Source of the DNA: Anaerotignum sp. MB30-C6 | GTDB lineage: Bacteria; Bacillota; Clostridia; Lachnospirales; Anaerotignaceae | Direction of reading: 5' to 3' | Assembly (NCBI RefSeq): GCF_030908465.1 | Contig: NZ_CP133078.1 | Span: 1,798,001 to 1,862,000 of the forward strand | DNA: 64,000 nucleotides | In this document: positions 22,305-32,397 of the stretch, in pieces | Layout: each line of letters starts with the position of its first letter | How positions within the stretch are numbered: position 1 is the stretch's first letter | Notes under the pieces: model-generated | Seen by the model: the letters and a program-made list of their open reading frames with translations, nothing else | Databases searched by the model: none | What the model was told of the DNA's origin: nothing | Program-made: the position numbers and the translations under genes

Positions 22305-22937
22305 TTAAATAAGCATTTTCCCATCCAATACTGTATAAATGATATCATAGAATTCGTCGAAGCATTCTTCTTTTGTGGTATTTTCAAAAGTTATATAGTC
22401 CATGATTCGTGTTCGAACAGAGTCGATGATAACTTCAGCCGTTTTCAAACTATCCACATTTTCTCTCATAATGCCCCTTGCTTTTAATCGATCGAAGAAA
22501 TTCTTTAGGTTTTGTGATATCTGTATCACAATTTCATAGTTAGCAACTTTACGAATTTCTGAAATAGAGTCCAATGCAAGAATCATACTTTGAACTTCCC
22601 GTAGATTTTTTGTGTCAATATTCAAACTGTCTCCTGGAATTTCCTTCACCACATTCACTAAAGCACGAACAATTTCTTCATAAGTAGCCAGTTCCACGTC
22701 CAATTCCTCTAGCCTTATGGCCATATTCCTTCTAACATTATTCGTGGGCATTAATACGTCAAAAATTAAGTCTAGTTTTGAAGGATAATACCCATACATT
22801 GTACTTGCTCCAATCCCGGCATTTTTGGCAATTTCCCTAATGGATATTCCTGCTGCACCTTTCTGGGCAAAAAGCTTAATGGTTTCTTCTCTAATTCGTT
22901 CTTTTGTAAGTTCTTTTTCTTCTTGTGTTATTCTCAC
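22305..22937 (-). CDS. TetR-family regulator of the RND operon
   Basis: A 210-residue TetR repressor. The helix-turn-helix (about residues 10-57) reads IRREIAKNAGIGASTMYGYYPSK in outline, with IREIAK and STMYGYYPSK recognisable; the remainder is the variable ligand domain. I choose GTG 22937 because AGAGGT lies about 7 nt before it; longer frames reach into the untranslated region. It is encoded directly upstream of, and in the same direction as, the efflux genes, so its target is probably the operator at 22261-22278. Confidence 0.88.
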   Translation of the reverse strand: MRITQEEKELTKERIREETIKLFAQKGAAGISIREIAKNAGIGASTMYGYYPSKLDLIFDVLMPTNNVRRNMAIRLEELDVELATYEEIVRALVNVVKEIPGDSLNIDTKNLREVQSMILALDSISEIRKVANYEIVIQISQNLKNFFDRLKARGIMRENVDSLKTAEVIIDSVRTRIMDYITFENTTKEECFDEFYDIIYTVLDGKMLI

Positions 22938-23354
22938 CGTGACACCTCTTTTCCGAACCAGTTCGCATAAAGTTATTATACGAGAAACCTTCCTCAATAT
23001 CAACTTGATAATTATTAAATTTTTCTTAATATTAAATGTACTTTCCTAACTTTTTTCAAGGTAAGTTTATTTTGCCCTTAAGCTTTGCCATGCATCCAAG
23101 CACATACAGGAAAGTTGTTCAATCTTTTTGAACCTCCTACTCCTCCCGTAAATACCAATAAACTTTTCATACCATAATTAGCCTATTCGAAAAATATATA
23201 GCTGCATATTTCCCATAAAAGTGCCCAATTTTTGGAACTTTTGAGAACGATATTGTACCATCCTTGTGGGGTTTCCTACTTTTATTTGCAATGATAGCAT
23301 ACTTCTAATGCCCTTCACTCTATAGCAATTATAAACAGTAGGTAAGTCATTGTC

Positions 23355-23389
23355 AAAAAGCGGAGTGCTCAAAATTGCAGAGCACTCCA
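23355..23389 (-). terminator. Intrinsic terminator of the chemoreceptor gene
   Basis: Minus strand GGAGTGCTC/GAGCACTCC stem (9 bp), followed by GCTTTTTG. The stem closely resembles that of the terminator at 14462-14497. The region 22938-23354 otherwise shows no gene. Confidence 0.8.
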
Positions 23390-23472
23390 CCCGTTATTAC
23401 TAATGTATTCCCTTTGAATTTAGGAAATTAATGCTTAGCACTGCCATGAAGGCAGTTGCGGTTATGAATGAA

Positions 23473-25686
23473 TCAATACTTACTTTGATCATCATCCTCG
23501 TAACTTTCTAAGTCTGTTATATTGTGTTTTTCAACTTCTTCAGTTGAACCATCGTCTTGTCCTAATTTAAAGCGGTCAATCAATCGATTAAGCATCTGGG
23601 CCTGTCCAGTTAGTTCTTCACTTGCAGCCGCACTTTCTTCCGCAGTGGCACTATTTGTTTGAACAACGGCAGAAATCTGTTCAAAGGCTTGTGTTACTTG
23701 AACAATGGAATTGGCCTGATCTTCAGATGCAATGGCAATCTCATTGATAACATAATTCGCCGCCTTTGCTTTATCTACGGCACCATCCAGTGCCTCTGCC
23801 GTTTTCTGAGCAATTTCAACACCATTTTTTACTGCATAAATGCTTCTTGCAATGAGGGCTTCTGTATTTTTAGCACTGACTGCAGATTTCTCAGCAAGGT
23901 TTCGCACTTCTTCTGCAACAACAGAAAACCCTTTGCCCGCCGAACCTGCTCGAGCAGCTTCAATTGCTGCATTCAGAGCCAGTATGTTCGTTTGGAATGC
24001 TATTTCATTAATGCTTTTAATAATTTTATCTATCTCATCGGATGTTTTACTAATTTCATCCATTGCAGCAATCATGTCCTGCATATATTCGTTACTTTGT
24101 TGTGCTAGCATTCTAGCTTCATCGGAATCTTGTTTCCCTTTGTTTGTACTATCCGCATTATTCTGTATCCGATCGGATATTTTGCTAATGGTTGCAGCAA
24201 CTTCTTCCACAGAACTAGCTTGTTCCGTCGCCCCTTCAGACAATACAACTGCACTGTTTGCCATCTGTTCGGATCCCACCGCAACTTGTTCAGACACCAA
24301 ATTAATCTGGGTTAATGTATCCCTTAAATTGAGTTTTATGCCTCTCATAGCTAAAAGTATATTTTCAAAATCACCTATGTACTTGTCCTGACAGGTTGTA
24401 GCAATTTCAAAATCACCCTCTGCCATAGCACCCAAACAATGGTTAACATCATCAATGATTTCCTTCAAATTTCCACACATCTTATTGAATGTATTTGTAA
24501 GGACTCCAATTTCATCTTCTGATTTTTCGTCTATATGCATATCAAGGTGCCCTGCTGCAATTTCAGTGGAAGCATTTGCAAGGGCATGAATGGGGGCAAG
24601 CATTTTTTGCAATAAAATGATAATGGATGCTGCGATAACAACTAAAAATGTAACGGCTATTCCGCCCGTAACTACCATAAGCCTATTGACTTCTTTGTTT
24701 AAATCATTGAGTTCCAGAGAGGTCCTTCCCCACCAAATTGTATCCGCCACCTCAATTGGAAAACAAAATTGTTCTATTACTTTACCAGTTTCAGATTCGG
24801 CAATACTTGCAAAAGGCTTTTCTGTGGAAAAACCATTCAAAAGGGTTTCATAATCCTTCGCATCCTGAAAATAAGTCGAAATATTTTTGTTTACATTACC
24901 TTCACTACGGCTATCATATACGATAGTGCCATTGTTAGTTAAAATGGAAACAAACATGGTCTCGTAGTCCTCGTCCGTTGTTTTAATGCTATTAAAACTT
25001 TCTAAACTAATGTCAACGGCAACGATACCGATGACTCCATCATTTTTAACAATTGGATAAGCCGCTGTAATCATAGTCGCCCCATCTTTGTTCTTATAAG
25101 GGTTTGAAACATAAGGTTTCTTAGTGTTTGCTGCCTGAATGTAGTATTCCTTCGCATTATATTCCTCAATGGTTCCAATCGTTTTTGATGTATGAACGGT
25201 ACTCTCTTTCAAGCTGTTTTTATCGATGTAGAACATATAATCTTTTATATCATTGTCAAACATATATGGTTCAAAAAGAATACCAATCCCCATTATATCA
25301 GAGTTTTTTTCCACTGCCCTAGCAGCCGTATTCAACATAAAACGTTCCGCTTGATAGTTCATTTCCGAAATCTCTATATCAAAATAACGACTTTTTTTAA
25401 TCTCTTCGTTTGTATAAATGTCTTCGCTAGTAAAAACATCATTCAAGTAACTTTGTATGTCCTCTCCAACCTGAGTGCTAGATTGAATGATGTCCTGAAT
25501 CGTAATACCATTTTGAGCGGCAACGCCTGCAAACTCCCCTCTTATTGCATCCGTTATTGTCTTATTTACTGAAATCGACGAAAATACACTCTGTAGTGTA
25601 AAGAGCACCAATAGCATCAACGTTATAACAATGGAAACCTTCGTTGCCAGTCTCATTTTTCTTATTTGTAACCTTTTAAATTTCAT
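23473..25686 (-). CDS. Methyl-accepting chemotaxis protein (dCache-type)
   Basis: A 737-residue transmembrane chemoreceptor. In order: TM1 (about 17-37), an extracellular double-Cache-like sensor (about 45-330, with [20 protein letters not shown]), TM2 (about 340-362), HAMP (about 363-415), and a cytoplasmic coiled coil. The signalling tip reads [21 protein letters not shown] followed by [17 protein letters not shown]. The tail lacks a CheR-binding pentapeptide. The likely ligand class is small organic acids or amino acids, but this is not determinable. A palindromic operator lies about 125 bp upstream. Confidence 0.95.
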   Translation of the reverse strand: MKFKRLQIRKMRLATKVSIVITLMLLVLFTLQSVFSSISVNKTITDAIRGEFAGVAAQNGITIQDIIQSSTQVGEDIQSYLNDVFTSEDIYTNEEIKKSRYFDIEISEMNYQAERFMLNTAARAVEKNSDIMGIGILFEPYMFDNDIKDYMFYIDKNSLKESTVHTSKTIGTIEEYNAKEYYIQAANTKKPYVSNPYKNKDGATMITAAYPIVKNDGVIGIVAVDISLESFNSIKTTDEDYETMFVSILTNNGTIVYDSRSEGNVNKNISTYFQDAKDYETLLNGFSTEKPFASIAESETGKVIEQFCFPIEVADTIWWGRTSLELNDLNKEVNRLMVVTGGIAVTFLVVIAASIIILLQKMLAPIHALANASTEIAAGHLDMHIDEKSEDEIGVLTNTFNKMCGNLKEIIDDVNHCLGAMAEGDFEIATTCQDKYIGDFENILLAMRGIKLNLRDTLTQINLVSEQVAVGSEQMANSAVVLSEGATEQASSVEEVAATISKISDRIQNNADSTNKGKQDSDEARMLAQQSNEYMQDMIAAMDEISKTSDEIDKIIKSINEIAFQTNILALNAAIEAARAGSAGKGFSVVAEEVRNLAEKSAVSAKNTEALIARSIYAVKNGVEIAQKTAEALDGAVDKAKAANYVINEIAIASEDQANSIVQVTQAFEQISAVVQTNSATAEESAAASEELTGQAQMLNRLIDRFKLGQDDGSTEEVEKHNITDLESYEDDDQSKY

Positions 25687-25810
25687 ATTATCTACCTTTC
25701 TAATGGCCTTGGGCCAATAAAACGTCTTACCTAGTTAATTTCAATTATAAAAATACACCTAATGTATACATAGTTGTTAATTTTAATGCAGTATGCATCC
25801 TTGTTCTAAT

Positions 25811-25830
25811 TAGTTAGCTAACGCTAACTA
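25811..25830. promoter_or_regulatory. Palindromic operator upstream of the chemoreceptor
   Basis: Perfect inverted repeat TAGTTAGC-4-GCTAACTA. It lies just downstream of a TTGACA (minus strand, 25854-25859) that could be a -35 box, so binding here would block transcription. The pattern is typical of MarR-family sites; the regulator is not identified. No gene lies in 25840-26060. Confidence 0.55.
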
Positions 25831-26079
25831 GGTTATCATATTTTTAATAAAATGTCAAGATTTTACATTGAATTGTTTACTACTAGTAAATAGAATTTAG
25901 CGTTCCAAAGAAATTAAGTAGAAAACATACACGTGATCAAGCCTTTAATGTTAACTCTACGAAGGGTTTATTGTGAAATCTAGTTTCAAATGTTACAATT
26001 CTATATTGAATGGAAAATCAGATACCCGTAGCTTTACGAAAAAGTTTGTATTATTTTAATTAGGAGGATGGTGAAGGAA

Positions 26080-26445
26080 ATGAAAGAAAATTCAAAAAAA
26101 GCGCTAAAAGAAAAATATAAAAACAAAGTAACCGTTGGCGGAGTGTACTGTGTCAAGTGTAGCGAAAATAAAAATATATGGCTACGTTCAACAACAGATA
26201 TGCAAAGCTCCAAGAATCGCTTTGCATTTTCCGTATCTACGAAAACGTTCCCTGAGGCATGTATGATTGAAGCATGGAATCAATTCGGGCCGCCCGCTTT
26301 TTCCTTTGAGATTTTGGAAGAAATACAAAAAAAAGAAGTACAAACAGAACAAGAGTTTTCAGAAGATGTTGCTACTTTGCTGGAAATTTGGACTGAAACA
26401 TTAAAAGCAAGGAAAGGAGAAAATGAATTTGGAGCAAAAAAATAA
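26080..26445 (+). CDS. Degenerate GIY-YIG-like domain protein
   Basis: About 121 residues. KVTVGGVYCVK, WLRSTTDMQSSKNRF and WNQFGPPAFSFEILEE follow the layout of GIY-YIG nuclease domains, but GIY is GVY and the YIG position reads WLR. The arginine (KNRF) and glutamate (FEILEE) positions are kept, so nuclease activity is uncertain. Small proteins of this type are common in clostridia with unknown roles. AGGAGG lies directly before the ATG at 26068, so ATG 26080 (or GTG 26071) is the better start. It overlaps the following DUF2087 gene by 23 nt. Confidence 0.7.
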   Translation: MKENSKKALKEKYKNKVTVGGVYCVKCSENKNIWLRSTTDMQSSKNRFAFSVSTKTFPEACMIEAWNQFGPPAFSFEILEEIQKKEVQTEQEFSEDVATLLEIWTETLKARKGENEFGAKK

Positions 26446-26713
26446 AATAAGTAGATTTCTTGATGATTCGGGAAGAATCATTCAATTATCAAAAAAGAAA
26501 TCCCTTAGAGTTGCAACACTTTGTTATTTGGCAGAGAAGTTTGAAACAAACCGATATTATAATGAAAAAGAGGTAAATGCTGTTTGTGATGAATGGCACA
26601 CCTTCGGAGATTATTTCATACTCAGACGAGAACTTATTGATTATGGTTTATTGTATCGAGAGCCAGATGGCTCTCGTTATTGGAGGCTTCCTGGGGAATC
26701 ATCCCTTTGTTAG
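26423..26713 (+). CDS. DUF2087 domain protein
   Basis: A 96-residue protein matching the DUF2087 pattern: DSGRIIQLSKKKSLRVATLCYLAEKF in outline, then YNEKEVNAVCDEWHTFGDYF and LRRELIDYGLLYREPDGSRYWR. This is a winged-helix-like small domain often found at the end of ArsR or other regulators, here free-standing. AAGGAGA precedes the ATG. It is translationally coupled to the GIY-YIG-like gene. A DNA-binding role is plausible but unproven. Confidence 0.75.
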   Translation: MNLEQKNKISRFLDDSGRIIQLSKKKSLRVATLCYLAEKFETNRYYNEKEVNAVCDEWHTFGDYFILRRELIDYGLLYREPDGSRYWRLPGESSLC

Positions 26714-26882
26714 GTGATATTTTCAAAGGAAAAGCTTATAGGTATTTCCGAAGACCTAATGTACCCTTATCTTAATCGTAAAATCTCTTAAATAATAATT
26801 TATCTTAAAGGGAGACTTTAATTTGCCTTTTGAACTTGTAGTATGAGAAAACAAAATGTATACTAATAAGGGAGGTGAATCA

Positions 26883-27707
26883 ATGCTGAAAATAGGAGAT
26901 TTTTCAAAGCTTACCCATGTTTCCGTACGAATGTTGCGCTATTATGATACACAAGGATTGCTAAAACCGTCTTACGTAGACCCTTCAACAGGCTACCGGA
27001 TGTACAGGGCTGACCAGGTGCCTGAGTTGCAAAAAATCGTACTCCTGCGTGATCTCAATTTTGGGGTTGCTGAAACGATGGAATTATTGCAAAATTGGAA
27101 TGGTACTTACCTAACTCAGAGACTTCATGACAAGATTCTTGATATCGAAGAAGTTATTGAAATGGAGAAAAAACGAATTGCGCAGATTCAATCTGCTATC
27201 ACACATATTAAGAGAAATAAATTCGACCAATATTATAATGTAACTATAAAAGCAATTCCTTCCTACGACGTTCTATCCCTTCGCCGTAAGGTTGCTAGCC
27301 ATTTTGATGAGGGTGAACTTTGGCGTGAGCTTATGGATTTTGTCCATAAAGAACATATTGAATTTGAAAAAGGCAGCCACAATAATGTTGCAATCTATCA
27401 TGATGATGAACATTTGGATTCTTATGTAGATATTGAAGTATGCCTTGTTGTGAAGAAATTAGGTAGGAATCAGGATGCTTTCACATATCGCACGTTAGAC
27501 GGCATTGATAAAATGGCTTGTATGATGGTTTATGGCCCATATGAGAATATTGCTGATGCTTACTGCTCTTTTGTAGATTGGCTTGATAAAAACCAGCCAT
27601 ATACCATGGGTATCACCTCTCGTCAGGTCACGATTATTGACCATGAGGATACGCAAAACCCAGAAGAATACTTGACAGAAATACAAATTCCCCTGCTGGA
27701 AATATGA
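26883..27707 (+). CDS. MerR-family regulator with GyrI-like effector domain
   Basis: A 274-residue multidrug-type MerR protein. Residues 1-70 form the winged HTH (MLKIGDFSKLTHVSVRMLRYYD in outline), residues about 75-115 the dimer coiled coil, and residues 120-274 a GyrI/BmrR-like ligand domain. GGGAGGTGAATCA precedes ATG 26883; the ATG at 26856 is not supported. It converges on the MFS gene. It is a reasonable candidate to act on the MerR-type promoter at 32398-32428 that drives the transglutaminase-UvrA-MFS operon. It is paralogous to the MerR gene at 50521. Confidence 0.9.
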   Translation: MLKIGDFSKLTHVSVRMLRYYDTQGLLKPSYVDPSTGYRMYRADQVPELQKIVLLRDLNFGVAETMELLQNWNGTYLTQRLHDKILDIEEVIEMEKKRIAQIQSAITHIKRNKFDQYYNVTIKAIPSYDVLSLRRKVASHFDEGELWRELMDFVHKEHIEFEKGSHNNVAIYHDDEHLDSYVDIEVCLVVKKLGRNQDAFTYRTLDGIDKMACMMVYGPYENIADAYCSFVDWLDKNQPYTMGITSRQVTIIDHEDTQNPEEYLTEIQIPLLEI

Positions 27708-27717
27708 TTATAAATAT

Positions 27718-27747
27718 GGGCTGCCCCTTTGGGCAAGCCCTTTTTTT
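27718..27747 (+). terminator. Terminator of merR, overlapping the MFS stop
   Basis: GGGCTGCCC/GGGCAAGCCC hairpin followed by seven T on the plus strand. The stop codon of the convergent MFS gene lies in the T run. Confidence 0.85.
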
Positions 27748-28930
27748 ACATCTTCATACGAACCCAAACTCCCAGAAAAACTAGTAAGACACCTGGAATT
27801 AAAAATGGCAGCAGTATACTGAAATTTGCCAATGGGCCAAATATCATCATACCAAGGGGTATAGCCAATGAAGAAAATAAGTCCACATAAGAAAAGGTTC
27901 GCCCCATAAAAGCATCTTCCGTACTCTCCTGTATGTGGGTGATAAGAGGAATATAATATAAAGGGCTGCCGATACCCATTATAAGCATCATTGCTGCAAA
28001 CACCACAATACCCTTGGCAGGTAATAATAGTATCATTGTTATTCCAAAAATGATTGATGATAGCCCAATTAGCTTGAAATGCTTCATGTGAAGCTCCCGA
28101 TATGCCATAAAGAGACTGACGGACAATGCTCCTACGGAAAACGCAGTTTCTACCACACTAAGTATCCAAACCTCATTACCCACATTTTTAGATGCCAGCA
28201 ACGGTGTAAGTTGGGAGGCAGGAACCACCAAAAACTGAAAAACCGTATACAACAGAATACAACTGCGTAATATTTTTGATTCCATGATATAGCGAAACCC
28301 TTGTTTTAGCCCTTCTTTTGTATTTTCATGGCAATGCCCTATCTGGCAGGATGGCACAATAATCGTAGATAAAAAGATGATACTGATTACAGCAGTCAAT
28401 ACGTCAATGAAAAAAACATACTGCAAGTCCATTAAACTCATCACGAGGCCGCCAAGCCCCGGAGATACTAATTGAATGACGCTCCATACACCAGTATTAA
28501 TGCTGTTTGCTTTCATTAATTGTTCGCTAGGAACAATCAATGGCAATATACTTTTTGAAGCAGGAAGCTGTATCCCTGTTCCAAAGGAACGCAATGTGTT
28601 AAAGAAGAATACCCAGCCTATGCTGTCGATATCAATAATGAAAAAAATTGCTAACACTAACGTAAAAAGAGCGATTAAAGAATCGCTTATAATCACAATC
28701 GCCTTTGGCGGATAACGATCAGCAAGGACCCCGCCATAGAGCATCACCAAAGCTTGAGGCAGAAAGGTTGTGATAGTAACCCCTGCAATCAAACTTCCGG
28801 AACCCGTTCCCAGTGTGACATACCAGATAATTGCTAAGGACACAACGGAAGACCCAAGGAGCGAAATACCTTGGCTCACCATATATGCCAAGAGCTTGTA
28901 GTGCCATGTGCCCCTTTTAAATATTCTCAT
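27746..28930 (-). CDS. MFS efflux transporter (MefA/MFS_3-like)
   Basis: A 394-residue major-facilitator protein with about twelve hydrophobic segments. It has the A-like loop motif GGVLADRYPPK between TM2 and TM3 and ends in VLLVFLGVWVRMK. It resembles the macrolide/drug exporter branch of MFS. AAGGAGGAGAGCC precedes ATG 28930, 11 nt after the UvrA stop, so it is co-expressed with UvrA and the transglutaminase-like protein. The shared operon and MerR-type promoter suggest a drug-resistance role; substrates are unknown. Confidence 0.88.
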   Translation of the reverse strand: MRIFKRGTWHYKLLAYMVSQGISLLGSSVVSLAIIWYVTLGTGSGSLIAGVTITTFLPQALVMLYGGVLADRYPPKAIVIISDSLIALFTLVLAIFFIIDIDSIGWVFFFNTLRSFGTGIQLPASKSILPLIVPSEQLMKANSINTGVWSVIQLVSPGLGGLVMSLMDLQYVFFIDVLTAVISIIFLSTIIVPSCQIGHCHENTKEGLKQGFRYIMESKILRSCILLYTVFQFLVVPASQLTPLLASKNVGNEVWILSVVETAFSVGALSVSLFMAYRELHMKHFKLIGLSSIIFGITMILLLPAKGIVVFAAMMLIMGIGSPLYYIPLITHIQESTEDAFMGRTFSYVDLFSSLAIPLGMMIFGPLANFSILLPFLIPGVLLVFLGVWVRMKM

Positions 28931-28941
28931 GGCTCTCCTCC

Positions 28942-31479
28942 TTACAGAAATCTGCCAGTAACGCTGGCGGGATTCCTTCTAATTTCCTGTGGACTACCTT
29001 CGGCAACTATTTCACCACCAGAACTTCCCCCTTCTGGCCCGATATCTATAATCCAATCCGAGGCACGTGCGATGTCCATATTGTGTTCAATAATATACAG
29101 CGAGTGTCCTGCATCTACCAGCTTGCGGAAAATAAGCAACAACTTCTCAATATCTTGAAAATGCAACCCCGTAGTTGGCTCATCCAAAATATACACCATA
29201 TGCTTTTTCTGCTTTCCGCTTAGCTCTTTTGACAGCTTTAGCCTTTGTGCCTCACCGCCACTAAGGGTAACTGTGCTCTGTCCCAGCTTTAGATAAGATA
29301 ACCCCACCTCATCCATAAGAGATAATTTGTCCACGATTTCCGGTATGCCTGCAAAGAACGGTATTGCTTCTGATATATCCATAGCCAGAACATCGGCAAT
29401 GCTTTTTCCATTGTACAACACTTCCAGTATGCCTTCTTGATAGCGTTTTCCTTTACATTCAGGGCAAGTAACATAATGATCCGCCATATACTGAAAAGCA
29501 ATTTTAACTTGCCCCTGCCCCTCACAAACAGGGCATTGACCCACCTTAGCATTAAAACTAAAATGACTTTCATTATAGCCCTTCGCCACTGCTTTGGGCT
29601 GCTTAGCATACAAAGAACGGATGTGGTCAAAAACGCCAATGTAGGTTGCGGGGATGGAACGTGATGATTTACCAATAGGGCTTTGATCCATTTGGACGAA
29701 TCCATCTATTTTTTCATAGCCCTCTAAGGTTTGATACCTTTTTGCCTCTGCAGTTCTGTGATGATTTAATGCTTCATCTAGTGCAGGAATTAGGGTTCCA
29801 AAAACCAGGGAGCTTTTCCCTGATCCACTTACCCCTGTAATACAGCACATTACATGAAGGGGGAAACGAGGGCTGATGTTTTTCAGATTGTTTCCAACGC
29901 AACCCCTTAGAATCATCCATTCACGGGGTGTTTTTTGATTGGATGGCTCATATATAGTACACTCTTTGAGAAAACGTCCCGTAGCTGACTTTGAATTATT
30001 TTTTATGTCCTCCACACTTCCTGCCGCCACAATTTCCCCACCATGGGTTCCAGCACTAGGCCCCACATCTATGATGTAGTCAGCGCTTAGCATGGTTTCT
30101 TTGTCATGCTCCACAACAATGACCGTATTTCCTTTATCCCTTAAGTGTTTGATGGTGTCAATCATCAGGTGATGATCCCGTGGGTGTAATCCTATGGAAG
30201 GCTCGTCAAGAATATAGGTAAGCCCAATTAATTCACTGCCAAGCTGGCTGGATAGCCGTACTCGTTGTAATTCACCCCCTGAAAGGGTTGGGGCTGTTCG
30301 GCTCAACGTAAGGTATGATAAGCCAACTTGCAAAAGGTTTGAAATTCTACTCTCAATTTCTCCCAGCACTTGGGCTGCTTTATTTTTTTGCTCTTGGGAA
30401 AGTACTTCCTCCAAGCTACACAGCCAATCCCACAACACATCAATAGACATCTTCGTAAGTTCCGGTAAGCGGTATCCCAGGATTGTGGTGTAACGAGCCT
30501 CGTGGCATAATAATTCTCCGTTACAGGTAGGACAAGGCACTTCTCTCATGTATTGCCTCTGGGCATTATCGTCTGACTTAGATTCCCGAAACAACCGCTG
30601 AATATGGGAAACGGCTCCTGCCGCAGGGCGGTTTATTTCCGTATCCCGCCCTCCCGAGTTATACTTAAAGTTATAAATTTTATCTCCTGTGCCATAAAGA
30701 ACGGCCTGTTTAAACCCATCAGGCAGGTCTTTCCATGGTTCATCTAAATTGATATTCATATCCTTGGCAATGGCAAAAAGTTCCCCGACCATCCAGTTCC
30801 CTGTTGGCTTTTTCCCTCGTAACTTGCCAAAGTATGCGGTGGCACCATCTAATACGGATAGGCTGTCGTTAACCACAATGGAATCAGGGTTGACTTCGTA
30901 TAATATCCCTAGTCCATTGCATGTATGGCATGCTCCCACATGGGCATTGGCATTAAATGTTGATACGGTTAGCCTCTGAAACAGAGTGTTACAAGCACCA
31001 CATCGATTTTTGTTTTTACTGTCTTTGTGAACAGGGATACCACAGTAGGGGCAATGGGGAATCCCTATTGACACATACAACATTCGTAGCTGATCCAAAA
31101 TACCCGTCAGGGTACCAACTGTGGAACGAGGATTTTGACTTCCCTTTTTCTGCTCAATTGCAATGGTGGGCGTTAGCCCCTGTAAGGTATCAAAGTCAGG
31201 CTTCTCAATTTGCTCCTGCATTTTAGCAGCATTGGACATATTATCTAGATACCGACGCTTCCCTTCGGCATAAATAGTATCAAAGGCTAAAGAGGACTTG
31301 CCGCTACCGCTCACGCCTGTAATTACCGTCAGTTTTCCTTTTGGTATGGTTACATCAATATTTTTTAAATTGTTTTGCCGACAACCTTTCAAACAGATTA
31401 AGGCATCCTCTTCTTGTGCAGACACAGCAACGTTTGGCTTTTCCCACCCTTGTAAAACAGGAAACTTTGGTTCCAACAA
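28942..31479 (-). CDS. UvrA-like ABC ATPase (class II/III, UvrB-domain-less)
   Basis: An 845-residue tandem ABC ATPase of the UvrA superfamily, about 100 residues shorter than canonical UvrA. Both Walker A sites (GVSGSGKSS), both signatures (LSGGELQRV and LSGGEAQRL) and both Walker B motifs (YILDEPSIGLHPRD, YILDEPTTGLHFQD) are intact. Zinc fingers CPYCG...CGAC and CPVCEGQGQ...CPECKGKRY are present. The short length suggests loss of the UvrB-interaction insert, as in drug self-resistance UvrA2/DrrC-type proteins. The annotated start is TTG 31479; it has no clear ribosome-binding site and the frame stays open upstream, overlapping the transglutaminase gene by 82 nt. Confidence 0.9.
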   Translation of the reverse strand: MLEPKFPVLQGWEKPNVAVSAQEEDALICLKGCRQNNLKNIDVTIPKGKLTVITGVSGSGKSSLAFDTIYAEGKRRYLDNMSNAAKMQEQIEKPDFDTLQGLTPTIAIEQKKGSQNPRSTVGTLTGILDQLRMLYVSIGIPHCPYCGIPVHKDSKNKNRCGACNTLFQRLTVSTFNANAHVGACHTCNGLGILYEVNPDSIVVNDSLSVLDGATAYFGKLRGKKPTGNWMVGELFAIAKDMNINLDEPWKDLPDGFKQAVLYGTGDKIYNFKYNSGGRDTEINRPAAGAVSHIQRLFRESKSDDNAQRQYMREVPCPTCNGELLCHEARYTTILGYRLPELTKMSIDVLWDWLCSLEEVLSQEQKNKAAQVLGEIESRISNLLQVGLSYLTLSRTAPTLSGGELQRVRLSSQLGSELIGLTYILDEPSIGLHPRDHHLMIDTIKHLRDKGNTVIVVEHDKETMLSADYIIDVGPSAGTHGGEIVAAGSVEDIKNNSKSATGRFLKECTIYEPSNQKTPREWMILRGCVGNNLKNISPRFPLHVMCCITGVSGSGKSSLVFGTLIPALDEALNHHRTAEAKRYQTLEGYEKIDGFVQMDQSPIGKSSRSIPATYIGVFDHIRSLYAKQPKAVAKGYNESHFSFNAKVGQCPVCEGQGQVKIAFQYMADHYVTCPECKGKRYQEGILEVLYNGKSIADVLAMDISEAIPFFAGIPEIVDKLSLMDEVGLSYLKLGQSTVTLSGGEAQRLKLSKELSGKQKKHMVYILDEPTTGLHFQDIEKLLLIFRKLVDAGHSLYIIEHNMDIARASDWIIDIGPEGGSSGGEIVAEGSPQEIRRNPASVTGRFL

Positions 31480-32375
31480 ATTCGGATTCCGTAGTCTGTT
31501 TCTTCCAGAGCATACAGCAGTTTGAACTTCGATTGTATCGCTTCCATATACTCCTTAGGCAGGCGATTAAAGAGGACTAAAAGGTCTTTCTCAGAGATAT
31601 TGGGGTTGGACGTTAGCATTGCCATCTCATCTAGCAAATCTTTTTCATATCTACTAAGATTACTATATTTTTTTGTGCTAAGCTCTGTCCATAAATCCCA
31701 TGGCAACAGTTCCATGCCAAGGAGACTATTGAAATCATGTAGTAAATTCCCTTTGAGGGAATGCCAACCCTTCCAGTTTTTGTTGTAGCCAAAATCTTCT
31801 GGATGCCTTTCACCCCTTCTACACAACGTCCATGCTTGCCCTCCCAGCAGATATCCCCCTTCCCAAGGCATATCCTCTGTATCAAACGTTATTCCATAAT
31901 GTGCCTTCTGGATTCCGTCCAGCTGTGCATCTACCCGTACCCAGCGATGCTCCTGTAGGTGATAGTATTCAATAATCCAATGATCTTCATACTTCAGTTC
32001 ACTTTGAAAGTAATCAGCAAATCCTACACGAAGGCGAGCGGGAATCCCTTTGTGTCGTAGAAAAGACAACAAAAGCAGTGCATAATCTCTACACATGCCA
32101 ACCAAACGCAAGTGTGGCGGCCGAGTTGATGTCAGCGTACCACTGTCAATGTCTAGTACCTTCTCTAGCATTTCCGGTATGGTACGCAATAACTCCTCAG
32201 CCATTTGACGCTTGCCGAAGGTAACGCCATATAACTTACCTTGATCACCATGAATCACTAACCCCTGCACCACTCGTAGCAACTCCCTTGGGGAATCAGG
32301 TAAATCTTTGTACATACTTATAAATTGTCGAGGATCCGTTATCTTACTCTGTTTTGAATAACACGAAAAATCCAT
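31398..32375 (-). CDS. Transglutaminase-like domain protein
   Basis: A 325-residue cytosolic protein. The transglutaminase core has the nucleophile in LVGMCRDYALLLLSFLRHKG, the His in YEDHWIIEYY and the Asp in RWVRVDAQLD, a papain-like triad. Such proteins in Firmicutes are mostly uncharacterised. GAAGGAGGG lies before ATG 32375; the ATG at 32414 lies upstream of the transcription start predicted from the MerR-type promoter. Its last ~27 residues overlap uvrA in another frame and look unlike the rest, so the true C-terminus is uncertain. It is the first gene of the transglutaminase-UvrA-MFS operon. Confidence 0.85.
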   Translation of the reverse strand: MDFSCYSKQSKITDPRQFISMYKDLPDSPRELLRVVQGLVIHGDQGKLYGVTFGKRQMAEELLRTIPEMLEKVLDIDSGTLTSTRPPHLRLVGMCRDYALLLLSFLRHKGIPARLRVGFADYFQSELKYEDHWIIEYYHLQEHRWVRVDAQLDGIQKAHYGITFDTEDMPWEGGYLLGGQAWTLCRRGERHPEDFGYNKNWKGWHSLKGNLLHDFNSLLGMELLPWDLWTELSTKKYSNLSRYEKDLLDEMAMLTSNPNISEKDLLVLFNRLPKEYMEAIQSKFKLLYALEETDYGIRICWNQSFLFYKGGKSQTLLCLHKKRMP

Positions 32376-32397
32376 TTTTATCCCTCCTTCAGAAACG

